Assembly (NCBI RefSeq): GCF_000300005.1 | Contig: NC_018691.1 | Span: 806,001 to 870,000, forward strand | Length of the DNA: 64,000 nt | From: Alloalcanivorax dieselolei B5 | GTDB lineage: Bacteria > Pseudomonadota > Gammaproteobacteria > Pseudomonadales > Alcanivoracaceae | Direction: 5' to 3' | Shown: positions 47,156 through 55,773 of the stretch, in pieces | How positions within the stretch are numbered: the stretch's first letter is position 1 | Layout of the letters: the number at the start of each line of letters is the position of its first letter | Position numbers and translations under genes: made by a program | The notes under the pieces: generated by a model | The model's database searches: none | The model's input: only the letters and a program-made list of their open reading frames with translations | What the model was told of the DNA's origin: nothing

Positions 47156-49318
47156 TCAGCGTTGCCAGGCGTGGAAACGTTCCACCCAGCGCAACAAACG
47201 CTCCGGTTTGTGGTTCTTTTTCCATTCCCCCGCCGCGTATTTATTGGCCTCCGACAGGGTCGGGTAGATGTGAATGGTGCCGAGAATCTTGTTCAGTCCA
47301 AGGCCGTGTTTCATCGCCAATACATACTCGCTGATCAGTTCCGCGGCGGATTCGCCGACGATAGTGACACCAAGAATGCGGTCCTTGCCGGGCTCGGTGA
47401 GCACCTTGACGAAGCCCTGATCCACGCCATCGGCGATGGCCCGGTCCAGATCATCAATACCGTACTTGGTCACCTCGTAGGCAATACCCTGTTGCCGGGC
47501 ATCGTCCTCGTTCAGGCCCACGCGAGCCACTTCCGGGCTGGTGAAGGTGGCCCAGGGAATCACCCGATAATCCACGTTAAAGGACTTCAGCCGCCCGAAC
47601 AGGGCATTCACCGCCGCATACCAGGCCTGATGCGCGGCGGTGTGGGTGAACTGATAAGGGCCGGCCACATCACCGCAGGCATAGATATTGGGGAAGCGGG
47701 TCTGCAGGCGTTCATTCACCTCTATGGTGCCGTTGGCCCGGGTGGTGATGCCCAGGGCCGACAAGCCCAGCCCCTCGGTATGGGCACGCCGGCCCACCGC
47801 CACCAGCACCGCGTCGAAGGGCAGCACGGACTCCTGGTCCCGGTGTTCCACATGCAACTGGCTGGTGCCGTTCTCCACACTGAAACGCAGGGCCTTATGC
47901 TCCGTGAGTACACGCACACCGCTGTCTTCCAGCGCCGCGGTGACGAGCGCGGCGGCGTCTTCGTCCTCCCGGGGCATCAGACGTGACTGCATTTCCACCT
48001 GGGTGACCTGGCTGCCAAGGCGGGAAAACGCCTGAGCCAGTTCGCAGCCGATGGGCCCGCCGCCGAGCACCAGAAGACGCTCAGGCAACGCCTTCAATTG
48101 CCACAGCGTGTCGGAGGTCAGCGCCTGCACCTGGTCGATGCCGGGGATCGGTGGCACCAAGGGGGCGGCGCCGGTGGCCAGGATCACCGACCGGGTGGTG
48201 AGCCGGGTGGTGCCTTCGTTGCCCTCCGTCGAATTATCCACTTCCACTTCCCAAGGGGAGATCAGGCGGGCATGGCCGTGCAGGCACTCCACCCCCAACT
48301 CGGTGTAGCGCTCCACGGAATCGTGGGGTTCGACTTTGCTGATCACCCGCTGTACCCGGGCCATGATATCGCTGAAGTCGAATTCGTTATCAATGGAACG
48401 GAAACCGTAGTGGTGTGCCTGCTTTTCCAGATGGGCAATACGGGCACTCTTGAGCAGGGCCTTGGAGGGCACGCAACCGGTGTTGAGGCAGTCGCCCCCC
48501 ATGCGCTGTTGTTCCACCAGGGTCACCTTGGCCTTCACCGTGGCGCCAATGTAGGCGCTGACCAGGCCGGCGGAGCCGCCGCCGATCACCACCAGATTAC
48601 GGTCGAAATGGCGGGGCTTCTGATAGCCGCGATAAATTTGCCGTGTCTGCCAAAAGCGGACAGGCAATCGTGCCAGCCAGGGAAACAGGCCCAGCAACAC
48701 AAAAGCGCCGATCAACCCCGGTGAGAGTATTCCGGAAAGGTTTTCCAGTTGTCCGAGTTGGGTGCCGGCGTTCACGTATACCGCCGTGCCGGCCAGCATG
48801 CCCACCTGGCTGACCCAGTAGAAGGTGCCGGTGCGAATCGGCGTGAGCCCCATCAGCAGGTTGATGACGAAGAACGGAAACACCGGAATCAGACGCAACG
48901 TGAACAGATAGAAGGCACCGTCTTTTTCCACGCCGGCGTTGACCTTTTTCAACCGGTCCCCGAAGCGCTGTTGTACCGCGTCCTGGAACAGGAATCGGGA
49001 AGCCAGAAACGCCAGGGTGGCGCCCAGACTGGAGGCGAACGACACCAGCAGCAACGCCCACCAGAATCCGAACAAGGCGCCGGCCGCCAGGGTCAGGATG
49101 GCGGCGCCGGGCAGGCTGAGGGCGGTGACCAGCACATACAGCGCAAAGAAACCGCCCAGTACCCGCAGAGGGTGTTCTCCTGCCAGCTCCTGAAAGGCCG
49201 CCTGTTGGGACTTCAGATAGTCCAGACTCAGATACTGACCGAGATCGAACAGGAAAAACGCCGCCACCAGCACGGCAATCAGGAGCAGGAGAAAGCCTTT
49301 CTTCGCTGTCATCGTCAC
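47156..49318 (-). CDS. VTT-domain membrane protein fused to FAD disulfide oxidoreductase
   Basis: A 720-residue two-part protein. Residues 1-225 are a TVP38/TMEM64 (VTT) membrane domain with an N-terminal helix, the GAAILTLAAGALFGFWWA segment, and about five helices. Residues 235-700 are a class I pyridine-nucleotide disulfide oxidoreductase: FAD motif VIGGGSAGLVSA, redox pair CLNTGC in GGDCLNTGCVPSK, NAD motif LGGGPIGCELAQ, ACGDVAGPYQFTHTA and a dimerisation domain. The C-terminal vicinal Cys pair and N-terminal HMA domain of mercuric reductase are missing, so it is not MerA. It starts 13 bp after the ArsM-like gene. Confidence 0.9.
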   Translation of the reverse strand: MTMTAKKGFLLLLIAVLVAAFFLFDLGQYLSLDYLKSQQAAFQELAGEHPLRVLGGFFALYVLVTALSLPGAAILTLAAGALFGFWWALLLVSFASSLGATLAFLASRFLFQDAVQQRFGDRLKKVNAGVEKDGAFYLFTLRLIPVFPFFVINLLMGLTPIRTGTFYWVSQVGMLAGTAVYVNAGTQLGQLENLSGILSPGLIGAFVLLGLFPWLARLPVRFWQTRQIYRGYQKPRHFDRNLVVIGGGSAGLVSAYIGATVKAKVTLVEQQRMGGDCLNTGCVPSKALLKSARIAHLEKQAHHYGFRSIDNEFDFSDIMARVQRVISKVEPHDSVERYTELGVECLHGHARLISPWEVEVDNSTEGNEGTTRLTTRSVILATGAAPLVPPIPGIDQVQALTSDTLWQLKALPERLLVLGGGPIGCELAQAFSRLGSQVTQVEMQSRLMPREDEDAAALVTAALEDSGVRVLTEHKALRFSVENGTSQLHVEHRDQESVLPFDAVLVAVGRRAHTEGLGLSALGITTRANGTIEVNERLQTRFPNIYACGDVAGPYQFTHTAAHQAWYAAVNALFGRLKSFNVDYRVIPWATFTSPEVARVGLNEDDARQQGIAYEVTKYGIDDLDRAIADGVDQGFVKVLTEPGKDRILGVTIVGESAAELISEYVLAMKHGLGLNKILGTIHIYPTLSEANKYAAGEWKKNHKPERLLRWVERFHAWQR

Positions 49319-49331
49319 CTCGTCGGTGTCC

Positions 49332-50375
49332 TCAACAGCAGCTTCCGCCGCTGGAGGAACTTTGCGTGTCTTCGAACGGCAGGCTCACGCCGCAGTCCTG
49401 AAAAATGCCGTAGTGGGTACTGAAATCGCCGATGTAGTCGAAGTGGGAATGGAATCGGCTTTCCGCCAGCATACGCCAAGTGTTGCCGCATACGGGAAAG
49501 ACCTTGCCGGTGGGCAGGTAATGGTGCCCGTCCAGCATGAAGCCGTGGGGCTGCTCGTCCACCGTGCCCTTGTAGACCACCGCCTGGCCATAATCCTCAC
49601 AGGCGGGTTCCAGACCGTCGAGATTGAACAGACGGTAGGTGGCTGAGTAAAAGCGGATGTCACCGAGCCTGGCTTCGATGGCCGGGTTGTCGATGGTCAG
49701 GCGGCGCGACTCCACCAGCCTGGGATCGGCAAAACCACAGTCCTTGCTCAGATTGAGAAAATCATTCCAGTAGAGGGCGCCCGACAGGCATTCACCATAG
49801 AGCACCGGGTCCCGGGTGAGCGACTCCGGCACTCGCCGATCCGAGTACACATCCGAGAAATAAAACTCGCCGCCGGGTTTCAACAAACGTTTGACGTCCG
49901 AGATCACCTTGGCCTTGTCGGTACTGAGGTTGATCACGCAGTTGGAGACCACCACGTCGAAACTGCCCGGCTGCAGATCCAGTTGATCCAGTTCCTCGAT
50001 GTAGCCCTCAAAAAAGGCAACGTTACTGTGGCCGTGGCCAAATTGATCGCGGTGAAAATCCTGATGGCGGCGGGCGACGTCCAACTGTTCCCCGGTCATG
50101 TCCACGCCCACCACCGAGCCCTGCTCGCCCACCAGGGCGGAAAGCAGGTAGACATCACGGCCGGAGCCGCAGCCCAGATCCAGGATCCGGGCGCCGCTCA
50201 AAGCCGCCGGTGCCACCAGGCCGCAGCCGTAGTAACGGCTGATCACCTCGTCATGGAGGCGCGCCAGCAGCGGTTTTAAGTGGTCCGGAGGTGTCTGGTC
50301 GCAGCACGCGTTGGTTTGCAGGTCGCCACTGCCGGAAAGGTGTTTACCGTAATAGTCCTGAACGTCGTCTCTCAT
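49332..50375 (-). CDS. ArsM-like SAM methyltransferase
   Basis: A 347-residue class I methyltransferase. SAM motif I is ILDLGCGSGRDV. The Cys residues that bind As(III) in ArsM have counterparts: a CC pair at 24-25, Cys146 in SNCVINLSTDK and Cys196 in GECLSGAL. The C-terminus ends in SSSSGGSCC, another metalloid-friendly Cys pair. ATG 50375 is chosen because AAGGAAG lies 5-6 bp upstream; GTG 50378 is adjacent. It heads an operon with the flavoprotein fusion and DUF547 genes. Arsenite methylation is likely by residue conservation but no arsR, arsS or efflux gene is in sight. Confidence 0.82.
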   Translation of the reverse strand: MRDDVQDYYGKHLSGSGDLQTNACCDQTPPDHLKPLLARLHDEVISRYYGCGLVAPAALSGARILDLGCGSGRDVYLLSALVGEQGSVVGVDMTGEQLDVARRHQDFHRDQFGHGHSNVAFFEGYIEELDQLDLQPGSFDVVVSNCVINLSTDKAKVISDVKRLLKPGGEFYFSDVYSDRRVPESLTRDPVLYGECLSGALYWNDFLNLSKDCGFADPRLVESRRLTIDNPAIEARLGDIRFYSATYRLFNLDGLEPACEDYGQAVVYKGTVDEQPHGFMLDGHHYLPTGKVFPVCGNTWRMLAESRFHSHFDYIGDFSTHYGIFQDCGVSLPFEDTQSSSSGGSCC

Positions 50376-50603
50376 CACTGTCTTCCTTCATTGGTGCCGT
50401 GAATTGGATGCCCGGCGGCGGTCGTTGTTACGGACCACCGGACAATTTCAGTCTGTCGGATGAAGACGACCGTCGCGGTTTCGTCCGGGCGCTGATGCTG
50501 CGCTATTGGACAGGGTGGGCGGCAAAGCGTTGTAACGAAGGCTTCATCAGCGGTTTCTCCATGGTGTACAGAAAAACACATCCGGGCCCTTGTTATTCAT
50601 AAT

Positions 50604-50618
50604 TGATGATGGTTATCA
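50604..50618 (+). promoter_or_regulatory. Fur box upstream of the ECF sigma gene
   Basis: TGATGAT-G-GTTATCA is one mismatch per arm from the 7-1-7 Fur palindrome. It lies 53 bp before the preferred sigma start. The rest of the 50376-50670 gap shows no gene I believe. Confidence 0.72.
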
Positions 50619-50670
50619 TTTCCATTCTTTGTCCATGTCTTCTTCCGCCCACGCGGCCGCTCAGTTCCCT

Positions 50671-51174
50671 ATGTCCGATCCGTCACTGGAGACGCTTTAC
50701 CGGCACCATCATAACTGGCTGCGAGCGGTGTTGTACCGGCGTTCGGGTTGCTCCGAACTGGCCGCGGATCTGGCCCAGGATACCTTCGCGAGGCTGTTGC
50801 GCCGTGAAGACGACATCGTCGATATCCGCGAACCGAGAGCTTTTCTCGGGCGTATCGCCAACGGGTTGCTGGCTAATTACTGGCGTCGCAAGGCCATCGA
50901 GCAGGCCTATCTGGAGACGCTCCAGCAGCAGCCGGAACCCGTCGCGATATCGCCGGAAACCCGCTACCTGGTGATCGAGACCCTCTACCGCATTGATGTG
51001 CTGCTGGATGCGCTGCCCACCAAGGTACGGCGGGCTTTTCTAATGTCCCGCCTGGATGGCATGCGCTATGTCGATATCGCCACCCGGCTGGCAGTGTCGG
51101 AAAGGACAGTGCGTAACTACATGGAGCAAGCCATGTTCCATTGCCTGAAGGCGGATCCGGGGCTACTGCCGTGA
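50671..51174 (+). CDS. FecI-type ECF RNA polymerase sigma factor
   Basis: A 167-residue iron-starvation sigma factor. Region 2 shows LYRHHHNWLRAVLYRRSG and AADLAQDTFARLL; region 4 shows LPTKVRRAFLMSRLDGMRYVDIATRL, trimmed here to AFLMSRLDGMRYVDIA, then SERTVRNYMEQA. The frame opens earlier at 50590 and 50635, but the first spans the Fur box; MSDPSLETLYRHH at 50671 matches FecI/PvdS starts. It overlaps the anti-sigma gene in GTGA. Confidence 0.9.
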   Translation: MSDPSLETLYRHHHNWLRAVLYRRSGCSELAADLAQDTFARLLRREDDIVDIREPRAFLGRIANGLLANYWRRKAIEQAYLETLQQQPEPVAISPETRYLVIETLYRIDVLLDALPTKVRRAFLMSRLDGMRYVDIATRLAVSERTVRNYMEQAMFHCLKADPGLLP

Positions 51175-52121
51175 GTACCCCGGAGATTTCCGACGAGGCT
51201 CTGGAGCAGGCCGCCCGCTGGTTCGCCCTCCTTGGTGCCGATAACGTCAGCGAAGAGGACCGGGCGCACTGGCGCCAGTGGCTCAACGCCAGCGCCGGCA
51301 ACCAAAGGGCCTGGGACAGGGTGGGGCGAATCGACCGCGCCTTTCACGCCATGCCGGTAAAGTCCGCCGGTGACATCCTGAGCGATGCCGGGCGTCGCCG
51401 ACGGCGCCTGTTGCGCGGCCTGGGCGGCGGGCTGTTGCTGGCACCACTGGGATGGTGGGGCTGGCGGCAGCTGCCCGCCGGTTTGGGGTGGGCGGACCTG
51501 CGCACCGCGGTGGGGGAAATCCGCGAAGTGACGCTACCCGATGGCAGCCGGCTGTGGCTGAACACGCACAGCGCGGTGTCTCTCGATTTCAGCGCGGCTG
51601 ACCGCCAATTGCACCTGTGGGCCGGTGAGCTGTATCTGCAGACCGCCCGGGATGTCCGGCCCATGCGAGTCACCACCGCCCTGGGCTCGGCGGCGCCGTT
51701 GGGCACCGCTTTCGGTGTGCGCCTCACCGAAGAGAATCTTCGGGTGCGGGTCGACCGTGGCCGGGTGGCGGTGAACGCCGCCGTTGGTGACGCCGGGGAG
51801 TGGCTGGTGGAAGCCGGGCAGGGCGTTGTCGTCGATGGCGAGGGGCGCCTGGAGCGCATACGCCCATCGGCGGAAGAGAACGCCTGGCGTGACAGGCTGC
51901 TGGTGGCCAATGGCCGGCGCCTGGGGGACTTCCTCGATGAGCTGGCCCGTTACCGGCACGGGGTGCTCCGCTATGACCCGAGCGTGGCGGATCTGAAACT
52001 GAGTGGCGGTTTTCCGCTGGACGACACGGATCGCATTCTCCAGGTGCTGGAAGCGACCCTGCCGGTGAAGGTGACACGCCTGACGCCCTGGTGGGTCAAG
52101 GTCGAATCCGCGTCACGCTGA
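51171..52121 (+). CDS. FecR-type anti-sigma/transducer
   Basis: A 316-residue single-pass protein. The N-terminal DUF4880 (ALEQAARWFALLGADNVSEE; HWRQWLNASAGNQRAWDRV) holds the sigma factor; one membrane helix lies near residues 78-95; the periplasmic FecR domain (LPDGSRLWLNTHSAVSLDF) and a C-terminal STN-like domain receive the signal from the receptor. The start GTG overlaps the sigma stop. It belongs with the receptor at 52437. Confidence 0.9.
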   Translation: MSTPEISDEALEQAARWFALLGADNVSEEDRAHWRQWLNASAGNQRAWDRVGRIDRAFHAMPVKSAGDILSDAGRRRRRLLRGLGGGLLLAPLGWWGWRQLPAGLGWADLRTAVGEIREVTLPDGSRLWLNTHSAVSLDFSAADRQLHLWAGELYLQTARDVRPMRVTTALGSAAPLGTAFGVRLTEENLRVRVDRGRVAVNAAVGDAGEWLVEAGQGVVVDGEGRLERIRPSAEENAWRDRLLVANGRRLGDFLDELARYRHGVLRYDPSVADLKLSGGFPLDDTDRILQVLEATLPVKVTRLTPWWVKVESASR

Positions 52122-52179
52122 TATTCCCTCCATCGGAGCACCGGTCGGACGGATTGCTGGCACAGAAGGGGCTACGAAG

Positions 52180-52254
52180 CCGCTGTAGGAGCTTGCCTGC
52201 AAGCGAATGGGCTTCCGGGCCCAAGATTCGCTTGCAGGCAAGCTCCTACAGCGG
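52180..52254. repeat. REPIN-like inverted pair of REP elements
   Basis: A perfect 29-nt inverted repeat (52180-52208 and 52226-52254) separated by 17 nt. Each arm begins or ends CCGCTGTAGGAGC and has its own inner palindrome GCTTGC-ct-GCAAGC, the two-element layout of REPINs. It lies in the 315-bp gap between fecR and the receptor, so it could block or attenuate read-through. The rest of that gap has no gene and no sigma site I can defend. No RAYT transposase is in the window. Confidence 0.82.
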
Positions 52255-52436
52255 AGTTGTAGCGACCTCAGAATTTATGTCTCCAAGACCAGAAGAACAC
52301 CTGCGCTTGCCGCTGTCCCTGATGGAGAGCAATTCTGTTTCCTTTTAAATCGCGACGAACTTTTTTTCCGGTTTTCGCTTTTCGCGGGGCTTAGATCACA
52401 AAGGCCCATGCGCAAAACGAAAAACAGGAGAACGAC

Positions 52437-54815
52437 ATGCTTTTCAGGCTTCGCCGCCAGCCCTTGGTGCTGGCACTTTCCCTCCTTTTGCTGCCCTGCC
52501 TGGTGGAACGCCCGGTATGGGCCCAGGAGGCACCGACCGTCGCGCCGGTAACTGATAAGCAAAACTATGACATTGCCGCCGGCCCTCTGGCAGAAGGGCT
52601 TGCCGGTTTCGCCGCTCAATCCGGCTGGATCGTCTCCGCCAACGCCGCGATGACGAAAGGCCACCATACCCAAGGGGTGCGGGGGGCCTACACCCGGCAA
52701 CAGGCGCTGGAGCGACTGCTGGCTGGAAGCGGTCTTGGCTGGCGGCGGGTGGATGAGCGCTCGGTGGTGCTGACGGCAGCGGCGGCTCCGGCGGTTCTGG
52801 AACCGGTGACCGTTACCGCCAGCCGGTCGCAAGCGCAATTGGGGAAAACACCGCAGAAGGTCACCGTCATCACCCGGGAGCAGATCGAGGAACAGATGGC
52901 CATGACCAGCGACCAGTCCCTGGTGCTGAGCAGCCTGATTCCGTCCTATGCGCCGAGCCGGCAAAAGCTGACCAACTACGGTGAAACCTTTCGTGGCCGC
53001 AAGCCGCTGTTCCTGATTGACGGCGTGCCGCAATCGAACCCGCTGAGAGACAGCAGCCGGGAAAGCTACACCATCGATCTGGCCATGGTGGACCGTATCG
53101 AAGTCATCCACGGTGCCAGCGCCGAGCACGGTTTGGGCGCCACCGGCGGTATCATCAATTTCGTCACCCGGCGTCCGCAAGGCGACGATGTCCGCCAACA
53201 CTTCGCCACCAACATCAGCGCCCCCACCGACTTCGAGTCCGACGGTGTCAGCTACATGGGCAGCTATCGGGTGGAAGGCATCGCCGGTAACTGGGATTAC
53301 CTCGCCGGCGTCACCTATCACTCCCGTGGTCTGTTCCATGACGCCAAGGGGAACCCGGTGGGCATCGATCGGAGCCAGGGCGATATCATGGATTCCCAGG
53401 GCCATGATGTGATGGTGAAAATCGGCTACTGGTTCGATGACAATCAGAATCTGCAATTCACCGCCAACCGCTTTTTTCTCGAAAGCAACCACGACTACAT
53501 GACCGTGGATGGCAATCGCTCCATCGGCAGGCCCACCACCTCGGTCAAGGGCGATCCCGGCGGCAAGCCGCCCCGCAACGAAGTGCTGACCACCAGTCTC
53601 AACTATCATCACCGTGATTTTCTGGGCAACGACGTGCAGGCCCAGGTGTATACGCAACGGTTCCGGGCCCGGTACGGTGGTGGTGTTTTTTCGGTGTTTC
53701 AGGATCCGGACATTGATCCCGGCAACAACCTGTACGACCAATCGCAAAACGAGGCCGACAAGATTGGTGGCAAGTTCACGTTGAACCGGGACGGGCTTTT
53801 CGATGGCCGGGTCAAACTCACCGCCGGTTTCGATGTGATTCAGGACGAGACCAGCCAGATCATGGTGCTGACCCATCGGGAGTGGGTGCCGGAGACCCGG
53901 TTCCGCAATATCGCGCCTTTCCTGCAAGGGCTCTGGCGGGTCAATGACCGGCTCTCCGCCCAGGCCGGTGTTCGCTACGAGTACGCCGAGCTGGACGTGG
54001 ATGATTTCACCACGCTGGCATCCTATGGCGGCGCCCGCGTTCCCGGCGGCAAACCCAGTTACGATGAAACGCTCTATAACGCCGGCCTGACTTATCAGAT
54101 CACGGACGGCTGGCAGTTGTTCGCCAGCTACGCGGAAGGCTTCGGGTTGCCGGATGTGGGACGGGTATTGCGCGAGATCGACGATCCCGACACCGACATC
54201 GAGAAGTTCCTGGACCTGCGCCCCATCATTACCGAAAACCGGGAGATCGGGTTGCGGTTTCACCAGCATCCAGTGGACTTCGAGGTCAGCTATTACCAAT
54301 CCGATTCCGATCTGGGGCAGCGTCTTGAACAGAATCCCGATGGCTTCACCAAGGTGCGCCGAGAGAAGACCGAGATTGACGGCCTGGAAGCCAGTGTCGG
54401 CTGGCAGGTTCTGGAAAAACACCGCCTCGGTGCCAGCTACGCCAAAGTTCGTGGCCGTTATGACAGCAACGAGGACGGGCATGTGGACACCAAACTGGAT
54501 GGCCGCAATGTGGCGCCGGATCGCCTGACGTTGCGGTGGCAGGCCAACTGGACCGGCAAGCTGCGCTCCCAGATCCAGGGTACCCATTACTTCAGCCGCC
54601 ATTTCGATGAGCCGGAGAAGCGTTTCGAGGGCTACAACCTGGTGGATCTGTCCGTGATCTACCAATTACCGAAAGGGCAGTTGAGCGGGGGGGTGGAGAA
54701 TCTGTTCAACGAGGATTATTTCACCTACTACTCGCAATCCGGAACCACCACCGATACCCAGTATTTCAAGGGACGTGGTCGGGTTGTGACGGTGGGGTAC
54801 AGTCTGAATTTCTAG
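52437..54815 (+). CDS. TonB-dependent signalling receptor with STN domain (FecA type)
   Basis: A 792-residue outer-membrane receptor. The signal peptide is followed by an STN signalling domain (about 40-115: YDIAAGPLAEGLAGFAAQSG; RQQALERLLAGSGLGWR), the TonB box/plug (VTVTASRSQ; GKTPQKVTVITREQIEEQ; GASAEHGLGATGGIINFVTR) and a barrel ending in TVGYSLNF. It would signal ligand occupancy to the FecR-like protein. Excluding the STN extension it is a close paralogue of the receptor at 44083. It converges with the cysteine-hydrolase gene with a 17-bp gap. Confidence 0.94.
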   Translation: MLFRLRRQPLVLALSLLLLPCLVERPVWAQEAPTVAPVTDKQNYDIAAGPLAEGLAGFAAQSGWIVSANAAMTKGHHTQGVRGAYTRQQALERLLAGSGLGWRRVDERSVVLTAAAAPAVLEPVTVTASRSQAQLGKTPQKVTVITREQIEEQMAMTSDQSLVLSSLIPSYAPSRQKLTNYGETFRGRKPLFLIDGVPQSNPLRDSSRESYTIDLAMVDRIEVIHGASAEHGLGATGGIINFVTRRPQGDDVRQHFATNISAPTDFESDGVSYMGSYRVEGIAGNWDYLAGVTYHSRGLFHDAKGNPVGIDRSQGDIMDSQGHDVMVKIGYWFDDNQNLQFTANRFFLESNHDYMTVDGNRSIGRPTTSVKGDPGGKPPRNEVLTTSLNYHHRDFLGNDVQAQVYTQRFRARYGGGVFSVFQDPDIDPGNNLYDQSQNEADKIGGKFTLNRDGLFDGRVKLTAGFDVIQDETSQIMVLTHREWVPETRFRNIAPFLQGLWRVNDRLSAQAGVRYEYAELDVDDFTTLASYGGARVPGGKPSYDETLYNAGLTYQITDGWQLFASYAEGFGLPDVGRVLREIDDPDTDIEKFLDLRPIITENREIGLRFHQHPVDFEVSYYQSDSDLGQRLEQNPDGFTKVRREKTEIDGLEASVGWQVLEKHRLGASYAKVRGRYDSNEDGHVDTKLDGRNVAPDRLTLRWQANWTGKLRSQIQGTHYFSRHFDEPEKRFEGYNLVDLSVIYQLPKGQLSGGVENLFNEDYFTYYSQSGTTTDTQYFKGRGRVVTVGYSLNF

Positions 54816-54832
54816 TGGATCTGGCGGCGGCG

Positions 54833-55597
54833 TCAGTGGTCCGATACCGCCGTTGTGCTTTCCGGTGACCAGTTGACCCGATAGGGATCGAAACCCCGCA
54901 GCGACGGTTTGATCACCTGAAAATACGGCGAAATGTCGAAGTCTCTTGGCGCGAACAGACTGTAGTGTCGAATATGCAGGATTTCCCGGCAGTAGCCTCG
55001 CTGGGCCGGGTCGCACTGATCTTCCCACTCAATCGTGGGCAGGATCGGATAGCGGACCGTCTGAAACGCCTGGGCGATCAGCGTGGAGCAGATGGCGCGG
55101 GTGGGATCGCCGCTGCCCAGCGCCAGCATGCGTCGACGCCAGCGGCTGGGAGCGGGCGGTGTCTGGATCAGGTAGCGGGCCAGATCGATGATATTGCGCA
55201 AATCATAGCGGTATCCCACCCGCCCACGGGCGTAGCTCACCACCCGCGCCAGGTCTTCGGCGGTGAGCCCCACGCTTCGGCAGATGCGGGTGTGAAAGCC
55301 ACGGTAGTGATCAAGCGGGACCTCGCGCACACCCTGTTCCAGATCCGCTTCGATCAGGCGGCAATGTTGCGGTGACGGGCCGGTGGCGACCACCAGAGCG
55401 GCGTGGGACCAGGTGGACTGGGTCAGATATTTTACCGCCGAGCTGAAACGGCTGGTGCCTTCCACCAACAGGACGTCACCCACTTGCACCGTGTCCGCCA
55501 GCTGTTGGAGCCCGGTGGCGGGGGCCAGCGACAGATGCGGCCGGGCGCGAGCCAGATAACGCACCAGACAGCGGCCTAACCACCAGCGAACACCCAT
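54833..55597 (-). CDS. YiiX/YebB-like permuted papain hydrolase (C92-type)
   Basis: A 254-residue protein with the circularly permuted NlpC/P60 signature: VGDVLLVEGTSRFSSAVKYL, the His in TWSHAALVV, and the nucleophile Cys in RAICSTLIAQAFQ, in the permuted order His before Cys. Related enzymes act on lipids or peptidoglycan peptides; the substrate here is unknown. The N-terminus has a weak amphipathic helix and no clear signal. It is a monocistronic-looking gene divergent from the LuxR regulator. Confidence 0.82.
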   Translation of the reverse strand: MGVRWWLGRCLVRYLARARPHLSLAPATGLQQLADTVQVGDVLLVEGTSRFSSAVKYLTQSTWSHAALVVATGPSPQHCRLIEADLEQGVREVPLDHYRGFHTRICRSVGLTAEDLARVVSYARGRVGYRYDLRNIIDLARYLIQTPPAPSRWRRRMLALGSGDPTRAICSTLIAQAFQTVRYPILPTIEWEDQCDPAQRGYCREILHIRHYSLFAPRDFDISPYFQVIKPSLRGFDPYRVNWSPESTTAVSDH

Positions 55598-55773
55598 GAT
55601 TCACCCCTTATTAGCGTTTATTGGAACCATAACGCAATCGAATGCGGAACAGGAGATTGAGTCGTGAGCAGGAGCTTGTTCTCCGGCGATGCTGGCCGGA
55701 TTTGCTGTATCGTGGCTGGAAATGGGTAGAATGGGGAAGAAGCCAACTCTGGGGATCAACAACAATTCGCTTC

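Noticed and set aside
47156-49318. Mercuric reductase
   Set aside because: The C-terminal Cys pair and HMA domain of MerA are missing, and no mer genes are nearby.
50291-50602. A 103-codon frame before the FecI-type sigma gene
   Set aside because: It covers the start of the ArsM-like gene on the other strand and the iron-regulated promoter region; no recognisable product.
52275-54665. A 796-codon minus-strand frame opposite the TonB receptor
   Set aside because: Shadow of the receptor gene; no motif, start context or domain supports it. The same applies to the antisense frame at 44782-46167.
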